A stretch of DNA of 64,000 nt from DYJB01 sp963777165 (GCA_963777165.1 CAVZPO010000028.1:1-64000); one strand, 5' to 3'; shown: positions 49,757 to 57,752, counted from the first letter of the stretch. A program made the numbers and translations. Notes: generated from the letters alone by a model not told the origin.

Positions 49757-49780
49757 CCTCGCGGGCGGGGTGCCCGTCTA
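49753..49780 (+). promoter_or_regulatory. ECF-type promoter of the sigma/anti-sigma operon
   Basis: GTAACC (49753-49758), 16 bp and CGTCTA (49775-49780). This fits the AAC and CGTC core of ECF sigma promoters and lies just before the sigma gene. An equivalent site lies at 50725-50751, suggesting autoregulation plus a second target. Confidence 0.65.
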
Positions 49781-49794
49781 AGGGGATGGGGTTG

Positions 49795-50403
49795 ATGGCG
49801 GTTCCGGCGATTTCTCTTGACGCGCTGCGGGCCGGCGATTCGTCTGCGCTCAGCGCCCTTTTCGAGGCGTTTGCGGACCGTATCTACCGGCTGGCCCTCG
49901 GGGTCTTGCGCGATCCGGCGGCGGCGGAGGATATCGTCCAGGAGACCTTCCTGTCCGCAGTGACACATCTGAATCGATTTGAGGGACGCTCCAGTATCGG
50001 CACCTGGCTCTATCGGGTAGCCTACAACGCCTCGCTCGATCGCCTGAGGCGCCGGACGGACGAGCCCCTGCCATCCGACGAGCCGGAAGCCGATCCTGAA
50101 ACTGGCGAGGCCGTTCCGCTTCCCCGGTCGATCGTCGACTGGACGACGACCCCCGAGCGCTGGATGTCCGACCGGGAAGTTACCGTCGAGCTCGACCGGG
50201 CGATCGGCGAGCTGCCCGAGAGCTTGCGCGTCGTCTTTCTCCTTCGGGACATCGAGGGCCTATCGACCGAAGATACGGCCGAGGCCCTCGGCCTGACGGA
50301 GGGCGCCGCCAAGGTCCGTCTGCATCGGGCGCGGCTCGCATTGCGCGAGCGCTTGTCCGTCTACTTCAGCGAGCGGATGCCCCGGGAAGGTGGCACGCCA
50401 TGA
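49795..50403 (+). CDS. ECF (sigma-70 family) RNA polymerase sigma factor
   Basis: Extracytoplasmic-function sigma factor of 202 residues. Region 2 is seen in IYRLALGVLRDPAAAEDIVQ and TFLSAVTHLNRFEGRSSIGT-WLYRVAYN. Region 4 is seen in LDRAIGELPESLRVVFLLRD and IEGLSTEDTAEALGLTEGAA-KVRLHRAR. The linker between them is unusually long and acidic (about residues 85-125). I chose the ATG at 49795; an ATG at 49786 is too near the promoter. The stop overlaps the anti-sigma start (ATGA), the usual ECF arrangement. Confidence 0.9.
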   Translation: MAVPAISLDALRAGDSSALSALFEAFADRIYRLALGVLRDPAAAEDIVQETFLSAVTHLNRFEGRSSIGTWLYRVAYNASLDRLRRRTDEPLPSDEPEADPETGEAVPLPRSIVDWTTTPERWMSDREVTVELDRAIGELPESLRVVFLLRDIEGLSTEDTAEALGLTEGAAKVRLHRARLALRERLSVYFSERMPREGGTP

Positions 50404-50648
50404 ATTGCGAACAGCTCATCCAGTACCTCTCGGACTACATCGACCGCAATCTGAGCGAGGAATTGACGGCTGAGGCGAGCGAGCACCTGGCCACCTGTCA
50501 CAATTGTCACGTCGTGCTCGACACCACACGCCAGACGATTGTGCTCTATCGGGAAGCCGGCCTCCATGGCATCCCCATCGGACGGCGCGCCGACCTGTTC
50601 GACCGCCTGCAGCGCTCCCTGGCCGACCGGAAGGACCGCATCCCCTAG
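50400..50648 (+). CDS. Zinc-finger anti-sigma factor (zf-HC2 type)
   Basis: Protein of 82 residues with the zinc anti-sigma signature: an N-terminal cysteine in MNCEQLIQYLSDYIDRNL and HLATCHNC (HxxxCxxC). Such domains bind and silence the ECF factor encoded upstream, and often release it on thiol oxidation. There is no membrane helix, so it would be a soluble, possibly redox-responsive anti-sigma. The ATGA overlap with the sigma gene implies coupled production. Confidence 0.85.
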   Translation: MNCEQLIQYLSDYIDRNLSEELTAEASEHLATCHNCHVVLDTTRQTIVLYREAGLHGIPIGRRADLFDRLQRSLADRKDRIP

Positions 50649-50724
50649 CTCACTCCTCCCGTCCAAATCCTGTGAAACGGGCAGTGCGCGCCCGATTTGC
50701 AGCCCGCACTCCGGATCCTGCCGC

Positions 50725-50751
50725 GTAACCTTTGACCCCCGGGGCCGTCTA
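50725..50751 (+). promoter_or_regulatory. ECF-type promoter before the DUF2892 gene
   Basis: GTAACC (50725-50730), 15 bp and CGTCTA (50746-50751), the same hexamers as before the sigma operon. It lies 34 nt before the ATG at 50786. Confidence 0.65.
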
Positions 50752-50785
50752 TTAGGTACAGGACAATTCCACGGAGGAACGAGCG

Positions 50786-50992
50786 ATGAAGTACTTGAAT
50801 GAAGCAGGCTGGGATCGGATTGTGCGCATCGTGCTGGGCGTCGTCTTGCTCTACCTGGGCTGGGCGGGCGTTGTGACCGGCGGCTGGGGAACCTTTCTCA
50901 AGGTCCTTGGTTTCGTGCCGCTGCTGACCGGGCTGATCGGCTTCTGCCCGATCTACGCCGTCCTCAAGTTCCGTACGATCAAGGCGGCCTAG
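50786..50992 (+). CDS. DUF2892 (YgaP-type) inner-membrane protein
   Basis: Small membrane protein of 68 residues with two helices (IVRIVLGVVLLYLGWAGVV and VLGFVPLLTGLIGFCPIYAV), ending in the GFCPIY motif typical of DUF2892. In E. coli YgaP this domain anchors a rhodanese. GGAGG precedes the ATG. It probably belongs to the ECF regulon because of the promoter at 50725-50751. The following gene encodes a thioredoxin whose tail is a second domain of the same kind. Confidence 0.85.
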   Translation: MKYLNEAGWDRIVRIVLGVVLLYLGWAGVVTGGWGTFLKVLGFVPLLTGLIGFCPIYAVLKFRTIKAA

Positions 50993-51010
50993 AACTTCCC
51001 AGTGGATCAA

Positions 51011-51039
51011 TTCGAGGGGGCGCAGTGCGCCCCCTCGAA
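51011..51039 (+). terminator. Hairpin between DUF2892 and thioredoxin genes
   Basis: A perfect 13-bp stem with loop AGT runs from TTCGAGGGGGCGC to GCGCCCCCTCGAA, 16 nt before the next start. It may end the first message or lower expression of the thioredoxin gene. Confidence 0.6.
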
Positions 51040-51054
51040 CTTTGGAGCGAATGC

Positions 51055-51594
51055 ATGATCCCTCAGGCCTTTGCTGACCGAATGACCTCACAGGCGCGCC
51101 CGGTGATCGTTGATCTGTGGGCTCCCTGGTGCGCGCCGTGTCGCTGGATGGCGCCAATGGTCGAGCGCCTGGAGCGCGAATACAATGGCCGGGTCGACGT
51201 ATGGAGAGTCAACGCCGACGAGGAACCGGAGCTCGTGCGCGGGTTGGGCGTGATCGGGGTTCCGACCATGGTCGCCTTCACGGCCGGCAGGGAAATCACG
51301 CGCAAGGTGGGCGCCGGATCAGAGGCCGACCTGCGCGCCGTGTTTGAAGCCGCCCTCTCGGGCCAGGCGCCGGTGCGGCGCGGGATCGCTCCCGGCAACC
51401 GGGTTCTGCGGATAGCCGCCGGGACGGCCTTGCTTCTCCTGGGGTTGAGCGCCGGCCCGTCCATCCTTCTGCTCGGCTTGGGCGGCGTGGTGCTGTTCAC
51501 CGCCGTAGCCGACCGATGCCCGATCTGGCAGGCGATCCGGCCGCGCCTGGCGGCGCTGATCGGGCGAGGCAACCCCGCCGCTCCGGGAGGCTGA
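51055..51594 (+). CDS. Thioredoxin fused to a C-terminal DUF2892-type membrane domain
   Basis: Protein of 179 residues. Residues 1-105 are a thioredoxin with WAPWCAPCRWMAPMVERLE (active site CAPC) and the cis-Pro in GVIGVPTMVAF. Residues 118-170 contain two helices (VLRIAAGTALLLLGLSAGPS and ILLLGLGGVVLFTAVADRCP-IWQ), a DUF2892-like module. The fusion would tether a reducing thioredoxin to the membrane. Topology cannot be settled; there is no N-terminal signal, so the catalytic domain is probably cytoplasmic. The ATG at 51055 follows TTTGGAG. It is followed 3 bp later by the ICMT-like gene. Confidence 0.8.
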   Translation: MIPQAFADRMTSQARPVIVDLWAPWCAPCRWMAPMVERLEREYNGRVDVWRVNADEEPELVRGLGVIGVPTMVAFTAGREITRKVGAGSEADLRAVFEAALSGQAPVRRGIAPGNRVLRIAAGTALLLLGLSAGPSILLLGLGGVVLFTAVADRCPIWQAIRPRLAALIGRGNPAAPGG

Positions 51595-51597
51595 TCG

Positions 51598-52212
51598 ATG
51601 ATCGGACCGCTGGCCATCGCTGCAGGCGTCATTGTTTACGGCGCAGTCCACAGCCTGCTGGCATCCGTTGGGGTGAAGCAATGGGCCCGATCACACTTCG
51701 GGCCAAGGATGGATCGCTTCTACCGCTTGGCGTACAACGCATTCGCCGTCGTCTCCTTCCTGCCTGTGTTTGCCCTGCTCGTCTTGCTCCCCGGCACGCG
51801 ACTTTACCAGTTGCACCTGCCCTGGTCGGTGCTCGCCATCATGGGGCAGGCGGTGGCGCTCATACTGTTGATCGCAGGATTGCTGCAGACCGACCCATGG
51901 TCGTTCCTCGGCCTGCGTCAGGTGACGAAAGGCCCGAACGCCGAACCCGCGCAGTTGATTGTGACCGGACTCTACCGCTGGGTGCGGCATCCCCTGTACA
52001 CCGCCGGCCTGCTCCTGATCTGGCTCACGCCGGTGATGACGACCAGCGTTCTGGCGCTCAACCTGGCTCTGACCTTGTATATCCTTGTGGGCAGCCGGTT
52101 GGAAGAGCGCCGGCTTGCGGCCGAGTTCGGGCAGGCCTATGCCAACTACAAGGCCACTGTGCCAGGCCTGATCCCACGGCCACCGCGTGCCTCTATCCCC
52201 CACACCTCGTAA
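51598..52212 (+). CDS. Isoprenylcysteine carboxyl methyltransferase (ICMT/NnrU)-like membrane protein
   Basis: Integral membrane protein of 204 residues with about five helices and the C-terminal stretch LIVTGLYRWVRHPLYTAGLL, then EERRLAAEFGQAYANYKATV, typical of the ICMT/PEMT methyltransferase fold (RHPxY binding S-adenosylmethionine). Bacterial members rarely have a known substrate. It lies 3 bp after the thioredoxin fusion, so it probably shares its transcript. The nirK-like remnant overlaps its 3' end. Confidence 0.8.
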   Translation: MIGPLAIAAGVIVYGAVHSLLASVGVKQWARSHFGPRMDRFYRLAYNAFAVVSFLPVFALLVLLPGTRLYQLHLPWSVLAIMGQAVALILLIAGLLQTDPWSFLGLRQVTKGPNAEPAQLIVTGLYRWVRHPLYTAGLLLIWLTPVMTTSVLALNLALTLYILVGSRLEERRLAAEFGQAYANYKATVPGLIPRPPRASIPHTS

Positions 52213-53058
52213 GTCCCAACCCGCGCCGCCGCCTCCAGCCCTGCCCCCCACCTCCGCCGCCCCTGCGCCCGCCGCCCTCACCCCTACCGTGAAATTTACG
52301 CTGGTCACTGGCGGAGGGACCAACACCCTGGTCTTCGTCGGCGTCGGCGGAACGATCGACAAGCACCTCAACCCGGTCCTTCAGGTGCAGCCGGGCGGCG
52401 GCGCGGTCTTCACGCAGACCAATCCGGGGCAGGAGACTTCCTTTACTTTCAAAGCGCTGAACGTGGGCCCGTACGTGTACCGTTGTGCGACGCCCAGCGT
52501 CGCCCATCACATCGCCAACGGGATATATGGCCTGATCCCGGTCGAGCCCCCGGGGGTTTACCGGCCGTCGATCGCGAGTTCTACGTCATGCAGGGCGAGG
52601 TCTATACCGAGCAGGCCTTCGGCGCGCAGGGTCATCTCGACTTCAGCGAGGTCAAACTGTTGAGCGGGGCCCCGGAGTACTTCGTCTTCAATGGCGCCGC
52701 CGGCGCCCTCACGCAGGACGCCAATACGCTTCGCGCTTCGGTCGGCGAGACCGTGCACATCTTCTTCGGCGTCGGCGGGCCCAACTTCACATCGTCGTTC
52801 CATGTCATCGGCGAGATCTTCCACCGGGCGTATCCTTTCGCCGCGCTCGGTTCGCCGCTGGAGAATGTGCAGACCGTCTCGCTGCCGCCGGGCGGGGCGA
52901 CGATGGTGGAGTTCGAGCTCCAGGTTCCTGGTCGCTACATCCTGGTCGACCACGCCCTGAGCCGCCTCGAGCGCGGCCTGGCCGGATTCTTGATGGTCGA
53001 CGGCCCGGAGGATGCCACCATCTTCCAAGGTACAATGACGTCAGGTTCGGGGCACTGA
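52187..53058 (+). pseudogene. Degenerate copper nitrite reductase (NirK)-like gene
   Basis: The two cupredoxin domains resemble NirK: GQETSFTFKALNVGPYVYRC, ATPSVAHHIANGIYGLIPVE, GLPAVDREFYVMQGEVYT, FFGVGGPNFTSSFHVIGEIF and ILVDHALSRLERGLAGFL. Three things argue against function. The frame breaks in the CCCCCGGGGG run at 52547-52556. The N-terminal region bearing one histidine ligand appears deleted. The usual HC pair (type 2 and type 1 copper ligands) reads RC, and the usual Met of NGMYG is Ile. There is no signal peptide, only a Pro/Ala-rich lead-in from a GTG at 52187. It is either a decayed gene or a protein that kept the fold for another use. Confidence 0.7.
53031..53036 (+). promoter_or_regulatory. 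Candidate -10 box upstream of the cupin gene
   Basis: TACAAT lies in the last codons of the nirK-like gene, about 112 nt before the cupin ATG and upstream of the hairpin at 53101-53133. Confidence 0.35.
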
Positions 53059-53100
53059 CCCGCCGCGGATCGACGAACTGTCCAGATGCGGACCGTCCGA

Positions 53101-53133
53101 CCTCCGAGGCCGATCGCCGACCTCGGAGGTTTT
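53101..53133 (+). terminator. Intrinsic terminator or attenuator before the cupin gene
   Basis: CCTCCGAGG (53101-53109) pairs with CCTCGGAGG (53121-53129), followed by TTTT. It ends only 14 nt before the cupin start, leaving no room for a promoter after it. Confidence 0.65.
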
Positions 53134-53147
53134 CCCTTGGAGGCAAG

Positions 53148-53465
53148 ATGCAGCCGTACCTCTTGATTCAGGATCTGGCACGCGAGACGCCGGAGGTGCC
53201 CGGCGACAGCATCCTCAGTCGCACCTATTTCGAGGACGACCAGATGAAGGCGATCCTATTCGCCTTCGCGCCCGGGCAGGAACTGAGCGAGCATACCGCC
53301 TCCCACCCGGCCATCCTGCATTTCCTACGCGGCGAGGCAGACCTGACGCTCGGCGGCGAAGACCAGAAGGCCGGGCCCGGAACGTGGGTCCATATGCAGG
53401 CCAAGCTGACCCACAGCATTCGGGCACGCACGCCGGTACAGATGCTCCTGCTGCTCTTCAAGTAG
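53148..53465 (+). CDS. Small cupin-fold protein
   Basis: Single-domain cupin of 105 residues with metal-ligand-like spacing in FAPGQELSEHTASHPAILHF and VHMQAKLTHSIRARTPVQML. Cupins of this size bind metals or small ligands; some act as quercetinase-like or regulatory proteins. The substrate is unknown. TTGGAGG precedes the ATG. It is followed 27 bp later by the DUF2284 gene, probably in one operon. Confidence 0.8.
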   Translation: MQPYLLIQDLARETPEVPGDSILSRTYFEDDQMKAILFAFAPGQELSEHTASHPAILHFLRGEADLTLGGEDQKAGPGTWVHMQAKLTHSIRARTPVQMLLLLFK

Positions 53466-53492
53466 AGTTCTTCCCGCCTGGAGGAGAACGAG

Positions 53493-54032
53493 ATGGCCGA
53501 CCGCCCAACCGTCGAGTCTATGCTCGCCCGGCACGCGTTCCCGGACTACCGGTGGCTCGACCCGACCCAGATCGTCGTCTCGCAATGGGTGCGGATGAAG
53601 TGCCAGTTCGGCTGCCCCCACTTCGGAAGGGCGGCATCCTGCCCGCCAAACACGTTGAGCGTCGACGACTGCCGCCAGTTCTTCCGCGAGTACCAGCGCG
53701 CGGTCGCCATTCACTTCGAGCAAGTCGCCCCGGAAGCTGCGGCACGGCGCACCTGGAGCGCCCGCACCAACCGGGCTCTGGCGGCGGTCGAGCGCCAGGT
53801 TTTCCTCGCCGGCTACCCGAAGGCCTTCGTGCTGTTCATGGACTCGTGTCACCTGTGCGCGGAGTGTGTCCCCGAGCGTGCGGAGTGCAAGGAGCCTGCC
53901 CTCTCCCGCCCGTCACCGGAGAGCATGGCGGTGGACGTATTCGCCACCGTGCGTCAGGTCGGGTATCCGATCGAGGTTCTCACCGACGTCACGGCGCCGA
54001 TGAACCGCTATGCGTTCCTGTTGATCGAGTAG
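53493..54032 (+). CDS. DUF2284 predicted metal-binding protein
   Basis: Cysteine-rich protein of 179 residues: KCQFGCPHFGRAASCPPN near the N-terminus and SCHLCAECVPERAECKEP towards the C-terminus. Together they provide up to eight cysteines for an iron-sulfur or zinc site. DUF2284 proteins are known mainly from anaerobes, with no assigned reaction. GGAGGAG stands 7 nt before the ATG. It lies between a cupin and a HIT gene in a tight co-directional run. Confidence 0.8.
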   Translation: MADRPTVESMLARHAFPDYRWLDPTQIVVSQWVRMKCQFGCPHFGRAASCPPNTLSVDDCRQFFREYQRAVAIHFEQVAPEAAARRTWSARTNRALAAVERQVFLAGYPKAFVLFMDSCHLCAECVPERAECKEPALSRPSPESMAVDVFATVRQVGYPIEVLTDVTAPMNRYAFLLIE

Positions 54033-54052
54033 GCGGCGGGGGCCTGCCGCCG

Positions 54053-54523
54053 ATGGAACCCTTCGCCGATTCCGATTGCCTCATTTGCCGGAAACACCGC
54101 GGTCAGATCGTCGTCCCGGGCGGGACGATCATCGAAGATGACCTGCTCACCGCCTGCCACGCGCAGATCCGCCCCGGGCAGACGATGGCCTACCTCGGGT
54201 ATCTGATGGCCGAGCCGAAGCGGCATGTCCCAGGCCTCGAGGGGCTGAAGGATGAGGAAGCGCAGGCACTCGGCCTGCTGGTGGCACGCCTAAGCCGCGC
54301 CCTCGTCGCCACCGAAGGGGCGGACCACGTCTACGCCTTTGTGCTGGGGGATGCGGTGCCGCATGTGCACGTCCATGTGGTGGCGCGCTATCCTGGGGCA
54401 CCCGAGGAGTTCCGCGGCCCGCGGGTCGACGAATGGCCGGAGGCGCCCCGCGGCGGTCCGTCCGAGATCGAAGCGCTTTGTTCGCGCCTGCGGGTTTGGC
54501 TCAGCGCCTCGGGAGGGGCCTGA
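54053..54523 (+). CDS. HIT-like (histidine triad) protein
   Basis: Protein of 156 residues with CLICRKHRG near the start and the triad-like AVPHVHVHVVARYPG at about 105-120. This places it in the HIT superfamily of nucleotide hydrolases or transferases. The N-terminal GGTIIEDDLLTACHAQIRPG and RHVPGLEGLKDEEAQALG stretches are typical. The ATG at 54053 lies 20 bp after the DUF2284 stop without a clear ribosome site, so coupling is likely. The substrate is unknown. Confidence 0.8.
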   Translation: MEPFADSDCLICRKHRGQIVVPGGTIIEDDLLTACHAQIRPGQTMAYLGYLMAEPKRHVPGLEGLKDEEAQALGLLVARLSRALVATEGADHVYAFVLGDAVPHVHVHVVARYPGAPEEFRGPRVDEWPEAPRGGPSEIEALCSRLRVWLSASGGA

Positions 54524-54606
54524 GTTTCGAGGCACCGCGGGGCGTGTCGCGACTTCCGGCCTCTGGGAGAGGCTCTGGCCGCCGTGGGGAGAACGGACGC
54601 GGGCAG

Positions 54607-55647
54607 TCAGGCGACTGCCCACCAGTCCTTCCCCTCCGCCAGCCCTAGATCGTCGATCTGCTGCCGCACGAGACCCCGGGCCCCGCGCGCACCCACCGCG
54701 GCCAGCAAGACCGGCAGTGGGCTTCGCCGCCACCACGTCAGGAACTCACCCGGCCCGATTACCGGAAGCCCTCGCCGTGTGCGGCCGATCTTGGCCGGAT
54801 CGATATCTACGAACGCCACCAGCGGAACGCCTTCGGCCAGCAACAGGCGCGAGAGGCGCTTGCCCACGATGCCGGCTCCCCACACAATCACCGACTGTCT
54901 GCCTAGCAACGGGCCGCGCGACAGGTAGAAGACCTTGGCGCTCAGGAAGCGGTCGATTGCATAGCGCGGGTCGCCGTGCGTCAGCCGGCCGGCATGCTCC
55001 CGCCATGCGAACAACGTCCGGGGGACCTTGGCGAATCGGCCTCCGGCCGCGTGCAGCCGCAGCCACAGGTCGTAGTCTTCCGGCCAGCCGTGGTCCTGGT
55101 ATCCCCCGACGCGCAGGATCCACTCCGCCCTCATCAACACCGACGGGTGAACGAGCGGGCTCTCGACATAGATCTCGCGGGCGATGGCCTCGGGGGTGAT
55201 CAGGCTGTTCTGCCAATCGAGATACAGCGCCAGTCCCGGGCCAACCTCCCGCAGCGGAAAGGCCTCCACCAGACAGCCGACGGCGGCCAGGTCCGGCTGC
55301 TCCGCCAGCAGCGCCTCTTGTGCCGCCAGCCGCTCGGGGTGAGATCGATCATCGGCATCCATGCGTGCGATCAGCGGCGCCCTGCATGCGGCCAGTCCGG
55401 CGTTGAGCGATTCGATCAGCCCCCGGTGCGAGCAGCGCAGGACCCGCACCCGTCCGTCGCGCTCCGCCCAACGTTCGAGCCGCTCGGCGGTGCCATCTTC
55501 CGAGCCGTCGTCGACGGCCACGACCTCCAGGTCGAGCAGCGACTGCTTCAGGATGGAGTCGACGGCCTCGTCGAGCGTGGCGGATGCGTTGCGGCAGGGA
55601 AGCAGAACGGAGATTCGGGGGGACGTGGCGGACACGCGGGCTGTCAC
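54607..55647 (-). CDS. Family 2 glycosyltransferase fused to a Rossmann-like domain
   Basis: Protein of 346 residues. Residues 10-240 form a GT-A glycosyltransferase with ISVLLPCRNASATLDEAVDS, VVAVDDGSEDGT and RMDADDRSHPERLAAQEALL (DxD metal site), then WPEDYDLWLRL. From about 255 a second domain begins QSVIVWGAGIVGKRLSRLLL, a nucleotide- or sugar-nucleotide-binding Rossmann motif. The fusion suggests transfer and modification or sensing of a sugar in one chain. It lies 40 bp downstream of the peptide permease genes on the same strand. Product unknown. Confidence 0.8.
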   Translation of the reverse strand: MTARVSATSPRISVLLPCRNASATLDEAVDSILKQSLLDLEVVAVDDGSEDGTAERLERWAERDGRVRVLRCSHRGLIESLNAGLAACRAPLIARMDADDRSHPERLAAQEALLAEQPDLAAVGCLVEAFPLREVGPGLALYLDWQNSLITPEAIAREIYVESPLVHPSVLMRAEWILRVGGYQDHGWPEDYDLWLRLHAAGGRFAKVPRTLFAWREHAGRLTHGDPRYAIDRFLSAKVFYLSRGPLLGRQSVIVWGAGIVGKRLSRLLLAEGVPLVAFVDIDPAKIGRTRRGLPVIGPGEFLTWWRRSPLPVLLAAVGARGARGLVRQQIDDLGLAEGKDWWAVA

Positions 55648-55687
55648 GGACTTCTGAAGCCCATAGGGGCTACCGAAGTCGGAATCG

Positions 55688-56662
55688 CTACACGACCTCG
55701 ACCTTGGTCCCGCGCCCGAGGCGCGGGTCGAGCGCGTCTCGCAGGCCGTCGCCGAGGAGGTTGAATCCGAGCACGGTCAGAGTGATCGCCAGACCGGGGA
55801 AGAACACCAGGTGTGGCGCGGTGAAGACCTGGTTGCGCTCGGCGCTCAGCATCGACCCCCATTCGGGAGTCGGCGGCTGCGCACCCAACCCCAGGAACGA
55901 GAGCGCCGCAGCGCTCAGGATGGCCGAGGCCACCTCCAGCGTCCCGAGCACGATCAGCGGCGTGACGGCGTTTGGCAGCACCGAGACGAGCAGGATGCGG
56001 GCGGTGCCGGCGCCCAGGGCCTTCGACGCCGCCACGAAGTTGGTCTCCTTGACCGACAACACGCTGGCGCGCATCACCCGGGCGTAGGCCGGGATGGTGA
56101 CGATGCCGATCGCCAGCAGCGCGTTGATCAGACCGGGCCCAAGGACGGATACGATGGCTATCGCCAACAGCAGGGAAGGGAAAGCCAGCAGAACGTCCAT
56201 GACACGCATGATGACGTTGTCCAGCCATCCACCCAGGTAACCGGCCAGCGCGCCCAGCGTCGTCCCGATGACAATGGCGAACCCGACGGTGGTAAACCCG
56301 ATGATCAGTGAGAAGCGCGAGCCGAAAATCATCCGGCTGAAGTAATCGCGCACGTTGCCGTCCACGCCCAGGATATGCTCCGGCTGTTCCGCCGGGCATC
56401 CGAGCAGATGGATGCAGGGACCCGACCGCTTCTTGACGCCTTCCTCGAGGCCGATCAGCACCTGATCCGGCGCAAACGGTGCGATAAGAGGGGCCAGGAC
56501 AGCCGTGGCGACCAGGATTCCCAGAATCGCGATGCCGACGACCGCCGAGCGCCGCTGCAGCAAGCGTCGGAAGGTCGTGCGCCACAGACTGGTGGGCTCG
56601 CCCCCCAGTGATTCGGCGTCCAACCGAAGCCCTTCCGCCACCACGCGGTCGCTGGCCGTCAT
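55688..56662 (-). CDS. Peptide/opine ABC transporter permease (DppC type)
   Basis: Membrane subunit of 324 residues with an N-terminal cytoplasmic tail, one early helix and five more in the BPD_transp_1 domain. The coupling (EAA) loop reads NFVAASKALGAGTARILLVS. The C-terminal AALSFLGLGAQPPTPEWGSM is characteristic of the DppC/OppC family. It is translated 10 bp after the DppB-type gene. The ATPase subunits are not in the window. Confidence 0.9.
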   Translation of the reverse strand: MTASDRVVAEGLRLDAESLGGEPTSLWRTTFRRLLQRRSAVVGIAILGILVATAVLAPLIAPFAPDQVLIGLEEGVKKRSGPCIHLLGCPAEQPEHILGVDGNVRDYFSRMIFGSRFSLIIGFTTVGFAIVIGTTLGALAGYLGGWLDNVIMRVMDVLLAFPSLLLAIAIVSVLGPGLINALLAIGIVTIPAYARVMRASVLSVKETNFVAASKALGAGTARILLVSVLPNAVTPLIVLGTLEVASAILSAAALSFLGLGAQPPTPEWGSMLSAERNQVFTAPHLVFFPGLAITLTVLGFNLLGDGLRDALDPRLGRGTKVEVV

Positions 56663-56672
56663 GGTTGGGTCC

Positions 56673-57752
56673 TCATTGCAGCCTCACGCGCGGGTCGAGC
56701 AGCGTATAGCTCAGGTCCACCACTAGATTCACCATCACGTAGCCGAATGCCACCACGAGCGTGAAGGCTTGGATGATGGGATAGTCGCGGGCGGTGATCG
56801 CCTCGAACAGCGCCCGCCCGACGCCGGACAATCCGAAGATCGTCTCGGTGAGCACCGCCCCGCCCAGCAGGCCGCCCAGGGACAGGCCGATGATCGTGAC
56901 CACCGGGAGCAGCGCGTTGCGCAGCGCGTGCTTCATGATCACCGTGCGGTACGGCACGCCCTTGGCCTTGGCGGCGCGGATGTACTCCCTCCCCAGCACC
57001 TCCAGCAGGCTGGAGCGTGTCATGCGGGCGATGATTGCCATGGGGATGGTACTCAGCGCCACTGAAGGCAGGATCAGGTGCTTGAGCGTATCGCCGAGCA
57101 CCTTCCAGTCGGCAGTGAGGATCGAGTTGAAGACGTACAGGTTGGAGAAAAAGTTCAGCAGTTTGAACGTCCCGGTTTCGGGATCGACCCCCCAGCCAAA
57201 GACCTCGTAGAACGGCACCGAGCTGATGCCGGCGGTCAGCCGGCCGGAGGGCGGCAGCCAGAACGGCGTGTCCTTCAAGACCAGGGCGAAGAAGTAGGCC
57301 AGCATCAGCCCGAGCCAAAAGACCGGCATCGAGACCCCGATGTTGGCGCCGACCATCGTCACCACATCGGTGGTGGTGTTGTGCTTCATGGCCGAGAGCA
57401 TCCCCAGCGGGATGCCGACGATCACAGCCAGCGTCAGGGCCGCCAGGCTGAGTTCGATCGTCATCGGCAGCCGTTCGACCAGGATCAGCGACACCGGCCG
57501 ACTGAAGCGGATCGAAGTGCCGAAATCCCCCTGCAGCACATCGGTCATGTAGATCCCGAACTGCACATAGATCGGGCGGTCCAGCCCCCGGTCGCGGATG
57601 AACTGTTCGCACACGGCCGGCGTGGCCTTCTCGCCCAGGATGGCGGTGCACGGATCGCCGGGGATCATGCGCGCCAGGGCGAACGTAACCAGCAGGATCC
57701 CGAGTAGAACAGGGATCGAGGACAAGAGCCGGCGGATGGTGTACTGAAGCAT
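56673..57752 (-). CDS. Peptide/opine ABC transporter permease (DppB type)
   Basis: Membrane subunit of 359 residues. It has the DppB start MLQYTIRRLLSSIPVLLGIL, the GDFGTSIRFSRPVS motif, and the coupling loop REYIRAAKAKGVPYRTVIMK. An insertion of about 50 residues between helices 3 and 4 (about 170-220, with FGWGVDPETGTFKLLNFFSN) is larger than usual. It lies 142 bp downstream of the binding-protein gene, behind a strong hairpin. Confidence 0.9.
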   Translation of the reverse strand: MLQYTIRRLLSSIPVLLGILLVTFALARMIPGDPCTAILGEKATPAVCEQFIRDRGLDRPIYVQFGIYMTDVLQGDFGTSIRFSRPVSLILVERLPMTIELSLAALTLAVIVGIPLGMLSAMKHNTTTDVVTMVGANIGVSMPVFWLGLMLAYFFALVLKDTPFWLPPSGRLTAGISSVPFYEVFGWGVDPETGTFKLLNFFSNLYVFNSILTADWKVLGDTLKHLILPSVALSTIPMAIIARMTRSSLLEVLGREYIRAAKAKGVPYRTVIMKHALRNALLPVVTIIGLSLGGLLGGAVLTETIFGLSGVGRALFEAITARDYPIIQAFTLVVAFGYVMVNLVVDLSYTLLDPRVRLQ

